Shown piece by piece: positions 1 to 5,735 of a DNA stretch of 12,144 nt. The position numbers and the translations under genes were made by a program. Under the pieces are notes generated by a model. It was not told the DNA's origin. It did not search any database and worked only from the letters and a program-made list of their open reading frames with translations. This stretch comes from Chloroflexota bacterium (GTDB lineage: Bacteria > Chloroflexota > Anaerolineae > B4-G1): positions 1-12,144 of the forward strand of contig JAAEPW010000263.1 in NCBI GenBank assembly GCA_024232355.1, written 5' to 3'. Position 1 is the stretch's first letter. Each line of letters starts with the position of its first letter.

Positions 1-1018
1 TCGTCAGACGGGCATGCTCATTCTCATAGACCTGAGCCTGCGGAGTAGTTTCGCGGAACCGGCGCACCCGTTTGGCTAAGGCAGCACGCCGACGATCCCG
101 ATCTGCCTCGCGACGGTCGGCCTCTGTTTCCTCGGCCACCCCCGCATTCCGCAGGGCAATACGAGCGTTCTGATGCGATGGATCAATCTCTAGCGTTTTG
201 CGCCATAGTTCAATCGCCCGCTCCATCTCTCCCATCTCCTCATAGATCGTTCCCAAATTGTGATGCGGGCTGGAAAAGGTTGGATCGATAGCAATGGCCT
301 GTTCGTAGACAGTGATAGCGCGTTCTCGTTCCCCCCGCCGCTTATAGATGTTGCCCAGGTTATAGGCTGGTCGGGCGTTATCCTTGGTCAGGCTGGCCGC
401 CCGCTCATAGATCGGGATTGACGCATCTTCATCGACCTCTTGCAAGATACGCGCCTGGTTGTACAGTACATCATCGTCGTCCGGAACCAGTTCCACCACT
501 CGATTGACCCACGTCAGTGCCGTCTCCCACTCGCCCATATCAGCATAGTGAAAGGCCCGGTTCAACATTGTGTCAATTTGGTAAGCGTGCGGTCCCAACT
601 CGCCACGTAGGATCTTGCGCAATCCCTCTATGGTCAAGTCCACTTGGAAAGTTCGCGCGCGCCCAGGATCAAGTTGCTTGAAACGTTGAAAACTGGCAAT
701 GGCCGCTTCTAGCTGCCCGGCGTTGGCCTGGCTCAAAGCCAACCCCCAGGCTAGGTTCGGTTTATGAGGATGCCTCTCCAGAGCTTGGGCAAACCAATCG
801 GCTGCCCGATCAAAGTCACCCAATTGATCGTAGCAGGTGCCAATGTTGTTCAAGGTGAAATCGGAATCAGGATCGTGCCGCCGGTACTCTTCCAGTGCCG
901 CCGATGCTTCAGCCCATCGCTCCTCTTTGATCAGTTGACTGATCTTGTATGCTTGGCGTTCCAGGCTGCTTGTAGGACGACTGGAACGTCTTTTCGGCTT
1001 GCGACGTCTCCTTTTCAT
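1..1018 (-). CDS. TPR-repeat protein, C-terminus cut by window edge
   Basis: A continuous minus-strand frame of at least 339 codons opens with ATG at 1018 and runs off the left edge without a stop. The first 15 residues are extremely basic (MKRRRRKPKRRS...). Degenerate tetratricopeptide repeats follow at about residues 20-120 and 155-300, shown by recurring pairs such as 'LNNIGTCYDQLGDFDRAADWF' and 'NLGNIYKRRGERERAITVYE', each ending in a Pro-containing turn (DP). A charged, probably helical stretch (ADRDRRAALAKR) lies near the cut edge. TPR domains are protein-binding scaffolds; no enzymatic domain is visible. The start is chosen because the upstream gene's stop TGA (1025-1027) is in the same frame. 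A GAGGAGG motif at 1030-1036 sits 11 bases before the ATG, inside the end of the 178-aa gene, suggesting translational coupling. The C-terminal domain outside the window could define the function. Confidence 0.85.
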   Translation of the reverse strand, partial: MKRRRRKPKRRSSRPTSSLERQAYKISQLIKEERWAEASAALEEYRRHDPDSDFTLNNIGTCYDQLGDFDRAADWFAQALERHPHKPNLAWGLALSQANAGQLEAAIASFQRFKQLDPGRARTFQVDLTIEGLRKILRGELGPHAYQIDTMLNRAFHYADMGEWETALTWVNRVVELVPDDDDVLYNQARILQEVDEDASIPIYERAASLTKDNARPAYNLGNIYKRRGERERAITVYEQAIAIDPTFSSPHHNLGTIYEEMGEMERAIELWRKTLEIDPSHQNARIALRNAGVAEETEADRREADRDRRRAALAKRVRRFRETTPQAQVYENEHARLT

Positions 1019-1024
1019 CTTGAA

Positions 1025-1561
1025 TCATTCCTCCTCAACCGTGGATGCATCTTTGGCCTGCTGGTGGACCGTTTTCCACCGACCCACCAGCCCCTGCATA
1101 TGTGCCTGAAACTCTTCCAACGATTGCTCTTCGATGGGGTCATCATAGGTGACGACAGCATCAATCATCGACTGGCGGTCTTCTTTGAGCATTTCTAGAA
1201 CCTTGGCCGCGTTCTCAGGCTCCATATAGCCATGTACCCCCATAAACTTGAACAACTTGTCGAACGTGGCCAGGTAGCTCTTGACCCGATGCGCCGAGAC
1301 CACCAAACCCTTGCGCGGCAGCCAGTCGGTGATAAAGTCGTACATCTTCCAGCCAGTGACCTGATCGAGGGAGCGTAAGTTGTCAGCGTCAGCCGAATAG
1401 GTCAGATGACCACTGGCAAAGTACTCGATATTCGTGATGTGTTGGTTTAGGACATCGTCCGATATGCGCCCCTGCCAGGTACGGGCAAAGTGATCTATGA
1501 TGAGCCTGCTCCGTTCTCGCACTTGCTGTAAGCGAATCTCATAATCATCGTTCATAATCAT
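1025..1561 (-). CDS. Hypothetical protein, 178 aa, helical
   Basis: This 178-residue soluble protein is not one I recognise. It is rich in charged helices. It has no signal peptide, membrane segment, Cys cluster or catalytic motif that I can see. The middle (about residues 60-125) alternates aromatic and basic residues, as in 'KMYDFITDWLPRKGL' and 'YLATFDKLFKFMGVHGYMEP'. This resembles small helical or winged-helix-like domains, but the likeness is too weak to name. The C-terminus is acidic (STVEEE). The start is ambiguous: ATG at 1561 has GAGG 4 bases upstream, while the in-frame ATG at 1555 has the same GAGG 10 bases upstream. The gene sits 6 bases before the TPR gene and in the same frame, and carries that gene's ribosome binding site in its last codons. 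The two are very likely co-translated and may act together. Confidence 0.8.
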   Translation of the reverse strand: MIMNDDYEIRLQQVRERSRLIIDHFARTWQGRISDDVLNQHITNIEYFASGHLTYSADADNLRSLDQVTGWKMYDFITDWLPRKGLVVSAHRVKSYLATFDKLFKFMGVHGYMEPENAAKVLEMLKEDRQSMIDAVVTYDDPIEEQSLEEFQAHMQGLVGRWKTVHQQAKDASTVEEE

Positions 1562-1605
1562 TAAACCTCAATTCTTTGCCATATCTCATGGTGCGTGTGT
1601 TGCCG

Positions 1606-1628
1606 GTGAAAAGCAATAGGCTTTTCAC
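1606..1628 (-). other. Perfect 9-bp intergenic hairpin
   Basis: GTGAAAAGC (1606-1614) and GCTTTTCAC (1620-1628) form a perfect 9-bp stem with a 5-base loop. In the minus-strand transcript the stem contains the TGA stop codon (1627-1625) of the 88-aa gene. No U-run follows on either strand, so it is a poor intrinsic terminator. It is more likely an mRNA-processing or stability element between the 88-aa and 178-aa genes, or it may be chance. Confidence 0.5.
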
Positions 1629-1891
1629 TTGCCCTTTGGAAAACTGACTGTGATATCTTCATAGAACTCCCAGGCATAAGACTTGACCGTCTTGAAGATA
1701 TTATCTACCACTTTGTATTGCGCCGCAGTCGGCATTTCGAATTTCAGGATCGCAACAGGTGGTTCGCTCTCATGTATTTGGACCGAAACGGTATCCGCCG
1801 CGGAAGCGAGATGTTCCCCCGCACACCGAAGCTCTTCCTGCACACGGTTGGGTGGATAAGGAGCGATCACAATTTCAACCTTTACACGCAT
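1625..1891 (-). CDS. Hypothetical small protein, 88 aa
   Basis: This 88-residue protein has an alternating beta/alpha pattern: strand 'MRVKVEIVIAPYP', a helix around 'NRVQEELRCAGEHLASAA', strands 'TVSVQIHE' and 'VAILKFEMP', a helix around 'YKVVDNIFKTVKSYAWEF', and strand 'DITVSFPK'. This resembles a small ferredoxin-like alpha/beta sandwich, though I cannot assign a family. There is no signal peptide, metal site or obvious active site. ATG at 1891 has GGAG eight bases upstream, which supports the start. The gene lies 70 bases downstream of the frameshifted gene and about 63 bases upstream of the 178-aa gene. It is likely part of the same minus-strand transcript, and a hairpin overlaps its stop codon. 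Function unknown. Confidence 0.75.
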   Translation of the reverse strand: MRVKVEIVIAPYPPNRVQEELRCAGEHLASAADTVSVQIHESEPPVAILKFEMPTAAQYKVVDNIFKTVKSYAWEFYEDITVSFPKGK

Positions 1892-1961
1892 TATTCTATC
1901 TCCATAGATGAACTACTGACTTCACCAAAGCCTTGGCTGTTGTGGAGGACAACGAAACCAC

Positions 1962-2393
1962 TCAAGCTGAACCAAGCCTGTCCTTGAGTTCCTGATACTT
2001 TTCGCCCAAGTACTTTTCGTGAAACCCAGGCCCCAAACACGTCTCGTAGACGGCCACTGCCAGGTCGTAGCGACCGTGTTTTTCAGCCATCTCTGACATC
2101 GTGGTGATGCGCTCCCATTTATGGGTACCCATCGCTTGGGCCATGGGAACAAACTTTTCAAACATCTGTTGGTGCCGATAGTGTACTCCCAGCATGGTCA
2201 GAGATTCTTCGGCCTGATAATCCAACTCCAACTCTCTGAACTCGTTCCACAACTCGTGCAGAATGGATTCGACGAGTGGAATCTCGTGTTCAGTGAGCCC
2301 GGCTAAAAAGATAGGGTTTCCTCTATCCGTAACACCATAGTCCTCCCAGATCATCAATTCGATCAAGTCTTGGAGGAAAATCTCTCTTGGCAT
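1962..2393 (-). CDS. 3' half of a frameshifted hypothetical gene, 143 aa
   Basis: As a stand-alone ORF this starts at ATG 2393 and encodes a 143-residue, acidic, all-helical protein with TPR-like helix pairs (for example 'SEMAEKHGRYDLAVAVYETC' at about 99-118). I believe it is really the C-terminal half of the protein whose N-terminal half ends at 2363. Reading this frame upstream of the ATG gives sensible protein, 'VFEEYLQLERKALG', before the Met. This continues naturally from 'YGTVGGFYE' in the other frame, so a single missing base near 2430 would join the two into one protein of about 270 residues. Independent translation is still possible, because GGAAGG lies eight bases before the ATG. 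No catalytic motif is visible and the function is unknown. Confidence 0.65.
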   Translation of the reverse strand: MPREIFLQDLIELMIWEDYGVTDRGNPIFLAGLTEHEIPLVESILHELWNEFRELELDYQAEESLTMLGVHYRHQQMFEKFVPMAQAMGTHKWERITTMSEMAEKHGRYDLAVAVYETCLGPGFHEKYLGEKYQELKDRLGSA

Positions 2394-2785
2394 ACCGAGC
2401 GCCTTCCGCTCCAGTTGCAGGTACTCTTCAAATACACCTCGTAAAACCCACCGACCGTACCGTAAGAATCATCCACCATGTCCATCTTTTCCGCAACAAC
2501 GGTCAAAAATGCACGATAGAGAGCGACAAGTTCGGACAATGAGACACGGACCTTGCACTCATCGACAAATGCAGATAATTCGCGGTTTAGTGCAGAAGAC
2601 TGATTCTTGGTGTACCAACCAGATGTTTTGTACAGACTCTCCAACGAGCTAGCATATTCTTGTGGGGAAATGGGAAAATGCTCCCAGTATCCGCGCATCG
2701 CTCGCGCTTTACAATCTTCCTTGGAAAGAGGCTTTATCCTCGTGGCGCTTTCAGATCGAGTATTCCGGCGGCGTCTGATTTTCAT
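2363..2785 (-). CDS. 5' half of a frameshifted hypothetical gene, 140 aa
   Basis: The ORF starts with ATG at 2785, preceded by AGAGGAG five bases away. The first 20 residues are strongly basic (MKIRRRRNTRS...), followed by a helical domain with 'WEHFPISPQEYASSLESLY' and 'SELVALYRAFLTVVAEKMD'. The last 25 or so residues, from 'VYLKSTCNWSGRRSV', look unlike protein. They are probably out-of-frame translation after a -1 shift, since the alternative frame there reads 'VFEEYLQLER' and leads into the next ORF, which overlaps by 31 bases. The frame also extends upstream to 2857, but I reject that extension because a better-looking 38-aa ORF occupies it and no ribosome binding site supports it. Its stop overlaps this start by 4 bases (ATGA). 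Family unknown. Confidence 0.65.
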   Translation of the reverse strand: MKIRRRRNTRSESATRIKPLSKEDCKARAMRGYWEHFPISPQEYASSLESLYKTSGWYTKNQSSALNRELSAFVDECKVRVSLSELVALYRAFLTVVAEKMDMVDDSYGTVGGFYEVYLKSTCNWSGRRSVCQERFSSKT

Positions 2786-2898
2786 AGCTCTCCTCTCATA
2801 TCGATACGATGGATGTAACGCCACGACGGATCCTCGGGGCCACGCCGCATCAGCCAAAAGTGATCAATCGGAATAGACCATCTCTCTACAAGGTCCAT
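2782..2898 (-). CDS. Small ORF of 38 aa (possibly a C-terminal remnant)
   Basis: From ATG 2898 this short frame encodes 38 residues with natural composition (contains 'WSIPIDHFWLMRRG', ends 'RIDMRGEL'). Its TGA overlaps the ATG of the next gene (ATGA), which is typical of coupled real genes. The frame is open further upstream to about 2943 and reads 'INELLCFLPLFDVLG', also protein-like but with no ATG. A GTG at 2907 is an alternative start. The ribosome binding site is weak. It could be an intact small protein, or the tail of a degraded larger gene just after the radical SAM gene (which ends at 2962). A substrate peptide for the radical SAM enzyme is conceivable, but nothing specific shows it. 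Confidence 0.4.
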   Translation of the reverse strand: MDLVERWSIPIDHFWLMRRGPEDPSWRYIHRIDMRGEL

Positions 2899-2961
2899 TC
2901 CCAGCACATCAAAAAGTGGTAGAAAGCAAAGCAGCTCGTTTATCTTTGTTTCTTACACTCC

Positions 2962-4281
2962 TCACTTGCCCAGATGTCCCGTATACCTTGCCACCTCCCG
3001 ATTGATCCTGAAAATCGCTTCCTCATCTCCTGGATCAACCGCCGCTTCTTCCATTCGTCTAGCAATCAATGTGAGGATAGCTCGCAGCGTACACACATGA
3101 GCAAAGGAATCACCAAAGATGTCAGGGTTCACAAACCGGCGATACTCCCTTATCCACCGTTCAGCGTGCAACCTGAACACGAAACTATTCTGCAACCGAT
3201 TAAGAATATGAACCAGGTCGTGATCGTGAAGATTTCCATACCCTTCTCCGGCATTAGTGACTCGGCAAGTAGCAATCTCACCGTTTGCCTTGATCGTCAG
3301 AGAAGGAGCCATTCTGAAAAAGCCTTTGCAGTACAGCAACGAATCAGGAACATCGGACAAACCAAATCTGGTCGCTCCTCGTCGAGCACCGCTGCCAATA
3401 TCTATGAAATTGCTCAACGTATTGGTTGGATCGCTCGTCAGCATCAGAGCTTTTTCCAACAGTCCTGTTTCTGATGGAAAATCATAGATCTGCTCTGCCA
3501 ACTCTGCCAGAAACAAGACAAACTCGCGCTCCTCTCCACCTCGATGCACGAGTAAAGACACGCGCGGCTCCAAACCAGCCTCACGCACCAGATTAAAGCC
3601 TTCCATGATCTGATTGTACAGCCCCGGACGCTGCCGGGAGTGGTCATGCGCTTCCCCTGCCCCATCCAAGCTAAACACAACGTGGGTCAGTCCGCTTTCT
3701 TTAAGCATCGCCAAGTACATCGCCACATCGGAATAGTGCTGGCCTGCGGCCATAAAATCGCTCTGTCCCAACCACCACCCATTCGTGTACATTGCCACGG
3801 TGACGTCATCATACACATGAATATGCCGCACCAGCTTCAACCATCCATCCCCGTACTTGGAAACCTCCCCACCGACAAACGCAAATCGGCGTATCCCGAT
3901 ACGAACAAAAACATCCACCGCCGATTTGAGTACATCCACGTCCTGCTCAGTCGCCTGGTTTACCCTGGCATTGTAACAATGGTGACAGTTGAAATCGCAG
4001 CGGGTCGTGTACTCGAAAATCACTCGCTCTACGTGCTCCAACGGATTGCGCCAGTAACGCCGGGCTATGTCACTCCGGCTGACATTCTCCGAAACTCGCT
4101 CAATCAAACCCTGGTCAAGCAAGCGATTATACACTGGTTTGTCCTCATAGGGAACCAGAATCCCCGTCCACAGATCCAATAGCAGACAGCATTCGGCGTC
4201 ATGGTCAATCTGACTCAAACCATTCTGCTTGAGCAGCCCTATAGCATACCGCGCACCACAATTGGTCAAAGCGACCTTCAT
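2962..4281 (-). CDS. Radical SAM protein, SPASM/twitch-like C-terminus
   Basis: The 439-residue protein carries the radical SAM cluster motif CxxxCxxC at C95, C99 and C102 (TRCDFNCHHCYN). A GGE motif for S-adenosylmethionine binding is at 137-139, and a barrel strand 'VVFSLDGAGEAHDH' starts near 201. Such enzymes bind a 4Fe-4S cluster and make the 5'-deoxyadenosyl radical. The C-terminal region has further cysteines at C318 (YCKG), C339 in 'NGEIATCRV' and C397. The 'xNGxIxxC' pattern is typical of SPASM/twitch domains that hold auxiliary clusters in peptide- and protein-modifying enzymes such as sactionine or quinohaemoprotein maturases. Residues 1-80 precede the barrel and have a small winged-helix flavour (LLDQGLIERV), which might recognise a peptide. 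ATG 4281 has a modest AAGGG nine bases upstream. The gene follows the glycosyltransferase-like gene by 64 bases. The substrate is unknown. Confidence 0.85.
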   Translation of the reverse strand: MKVALTNCGARYAIGLLKQNGLSQIDHDAECCLLLDLWTGILVPYEDKPVYNRLLDQGLIERVSENVSRSDIARRYWRNPLEHVERVIFEYTTRCDFNCHHCYNARVNQATEQDVDVLKSAVDVFVRIGIRRFAFVGGEVSKYGDGWLKLVRHIHVYDDVTVAMYTNGWWLGQSDFMAAGQHYSDVAMYLAMLKESGLTHVVFSLDGAGEAHDHSRQRPGLYNQIMEGFNLVREAGLEPRVSLLVHRGGEEREFVLFLAELAEQIYDFPSETGLLEKALMLTSDPTNTLSNFIDIGSGARRGATRFGLSDVPDSLLYCKGFFRMAPSLTIKANGEIATCRVTNAGEGYGNLHDHDLVHILNRLQNSFVFRLHAERWIREYRRFVNPDIFGDSFAHVCTLRAILTLIARRMEEAAVDPGDEEAIFRINREVARYTGHLGK

Positions 4282-4345
4282 CTACCCAACCCTTTCATCA
4301 TTGCCACAGTGACGTGTAATGACCAACGTATGCAACCGAACGACA

Positions 4346-5251
4346 TCATATTTGATTGACACGGGCAGACAGCCATGATCGTAAAGGTTCGTCAATGCCA
4401 ACGTCATCCACCACATTCGGGTCTAAAGAGCGGTCCTCATAGGCGATGCACACCAGATCATTGAGGGCCAGGGCTTGGCAATCGGTGGGCACGCGCTGGT
4501 GCAGGTTGTATGGATAGCTATAGTCGGGTGGCAAAGTGCGAATCCGTTCAGGATCGAGCATGGTCACTATGAGGGCACTCAAAACAGCCTGGTGCAAAAA
4601 GATCTGGTGCCGTTCATCCCTGCAAGACCCCGATTGGAATGTTTGGTCACAGACCAAAGACTCGAACCCTTCGAACCACCGGCGAAACACCCCCTTGGAC
4701 GGGTTTACGGCCAAAATGTGCGAATTAAAGTACGCCCGAATGTGCTGCACATCAACAAAAGACTCGACCGTGGTCTGAACGTCCTGCACGCCCACAGTTT
4801 GATACACCTTTTTCCAAAAGCCATCCAGCGCTTCTGTAGCCCCAAGCCCAACATTTCGAACATGCACGGGTCTCACCGCCGCATCGAATGTTGGAGCGAG
4901 ATCGAACAACAGGGGCGGCTTGATGATCAGGCAATCAGAACTGAGCCAGACCAACGATCGAACCTTTGAGTTTGCCAGCTCTTCTGCCTGGGCACAGGCA
5001 TATACTTTGTCCGCAAACCAATAGTGTCTCACTGTGTCTGGCACTGTGAGCGGAATAACTCGAACATCCAGATCTTTTAGACCATCGCAAGGTACTCTTT
5101 GGGTATCCGCTTCGAAAAGCCAGATGGGGCAGTGACTCAAAGCCCCACCGAATGCTCGTATGCTATCAATCAGCAGACGAGCACGCAATCGCTGTCTGAT
5201 TGTGCTAACCAAGATCAGACAGACTGTTGGATCGATAATTGTATCATTCAC
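4346..5251 (-). CDS. GT-A fold glycosyltransferase-like protein
   Basis: This 301-residue protein looks like a GT8-type nucleotide-diphospho-sugar transferase. It has an N-terminal strand-helix (VCLILVSTIRQRLRARLLID) and a core strand ending in 'WLSSDCLII' at 102-110, in the position of the metal-binding DxD. It also has 'AYFNSHILAVNP' at 173-184, matching the family's 'YFNxGxLxxN' signature. An acceptor-side helix follows at 'HQIFLHQAVLSALI', then 'LPPDYSYPYNL' at 240-250. The first Asp of the DxD is Ser here (S-S-D), so metal use or activity may be altered. There is no signal peptide or membrane segment, so it is probably cytoplasmic. The start is GTG 5251, placed by a perfect AAGGAGG five bases upstream. 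It precedes the radical SAM gene and may work on the same substrate. The donor sugar cannot be read from the sequence. Confidence 0.7.
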   Translation of the reverse strand: MNDTIIDPTVCLILVSTIRQRLRARLLIDSIRAFGGALSHCPIWLFEADTQRVPCDGLKDLDVRVIPLTVPDTVRHYWFADKVYACAQAEELANSKVRSLVWLSSDCLIIKPPLLFDLAPTFDAAVRPVHVRNVGLGATEALDGFWKKVYQTVGVQDVQTTVESFVDVQHIRAYFNSHILAVNPSKGVFRRWFEGFESLVCDQTFQSGSCRDERHQIFLHQAVLSALIVTMLDPERIRTLPPDYSYPYNLHQRVPTDCQALALNDLVCIAYEDRSLDPNVVDDVGIDEPLRSWLSARVNQI

Positions 5252-5312
5252 AATATCCTCCTTGCAGCAGGAAGCGCGTACCCTGCACCTCGATTCTTGT
5301 CACTTTTCCCAT
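5244..5312 (-). CDS. Tiny ORF of 22 aa ahead of the glycosyltransferase
   Basis: ATG at 5312 opens 22 codons (MGKVTRIEVQ...GGYCE). The stop TGA lies eight bases inside the glycosyltransferase-like gene. An AGGGA motif sits just upstream, and the glycosyltransferase's AAGGAGG lies within the ORF. It could be a leader peptide that couples translation, or a short modified peptide with a C-terminal Tyr-Cys-Glu. It is also short enough to be chance. Confidence 0.2.
   Translation of the reverse strand: MGKVTRIEVQGTRFLLQGGYCE
5257..5263 (-). promoter_or_regulatory. Strong Shine-Dalgarno for the glycosyltransferase-like gene
   Basis: A perfect AAGGAGG in the minus-strand transcript lies five bases before GTG 5251. 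It fixes that non-ATG start and predicts strong translation. Confidence 0.8.
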
Positions 5313-5340
5313 CTCTTCCCTGCTGTCTCTGTCCGCACAA

Positions 5341-5643
5341 TTACTGCACAATCCTCTTCTCGACGAGCGACAACGTCCTTGGATCACGCGCTATCAATAA
5401 TTCCTTTCTCGCGCGGGTCAAAGACTTGATATACCGCTCTACCTCGCAAGCCGCCCGATAGCTGAGATCGTTCAAAGAAAAGATCAACTTTATGGGCAAT
5501 CGTCTCTGCGTCCATTGAGCGCCTCTACCTGCCTGGTGTTCTGACAGTCGGCGGTCAAGGTCGCAAGTCATGCCAGTGTATAAGGAATCGTCGGCACAGG
5601 ACAGGATGTAGACATGGTATCTTTTTTTCTCCATAGAATCCAT
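5341..5643 (-). CDS. GIY-YIG nuclease superfamily protein (UPF0213/YhbQ-like)
   Basis: The 100-residue protein is a single GIY-YIG domain. The first signature half is 'YHVYIL' (9-14) and the second 'LYTGMT' (21-26). The helix 'DLDRRLSEH' (28-36) carries the conserved Arg and His, and 'EVERYIK' (67-73) supplies the glutamate that usually binds the metal. Length and layout match the small YhbQ/UPF0213 family of stand-alone domains, whose members have been linked to DNA processing; a cellular role is not established for most of them. The first strand has 'VYI' instead of canonical 'GIY', as is usual in this family. ATG 5643 (MDSMEKK) is chosen, with ATG 5634 equally possible. The ribosome binding site is weak, and a further in-frame TTG lies at 5655. 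The gene lies 97 bases ahead of the GTG start of the glycosyltransferase-like gene and 92 bases after the beta-helix gene, so it may be an independent unit. Confidence 0.85.
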   Translation of the reverse strand: MDSMEKKRYHVYILSCADDSLYTGMTCDLDRRLSEHQAGRGAQWTQRRLPIKLIFSLNDLSYRAACEVERYIKSLTRARKELLIARDPRTLSLVEKRIVQ

Positions 5644-5735
5644 ACCAACTACCAACTAAACATCACTGCCTGTTGTAGTGCCATCAGCCGGGGCCGGCCC
5701 GCCATTATTTAACGAATTGCGCTATGTGGGCACTC

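Noticed and set aside
764..1198. Plus-strand ORF of 144 codons across the TPR and 178-aa genes
   Set aside because: It lies antisense to two well-supported genes, has no domain or ribosome binding site, and its sequence is low in protein-like character.
2429..2478. Programmed -1 frameshift in the split hypothetical gene
   Set aside because: The bases around the switch (GGG TTT TAC) do not form a proper slippery heptamer, so an indel or sequencing error is the simpler explanation.
3640..4182. Plus-strand ORF of 180 codons across the radical SAM gene
   Set aside because: Antisense shadow of the radical SAM coding sequence, whose motifs (CxxxCxxC, GGE) are clear on the other strand.
5680..5710. 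GC-rich palindrome GGGCCGGCCC between the beta-helix and GIY-YIG genes
   Set aside because: No U-run follows on either strand and the stem is short, so I do not call a terminator or site.
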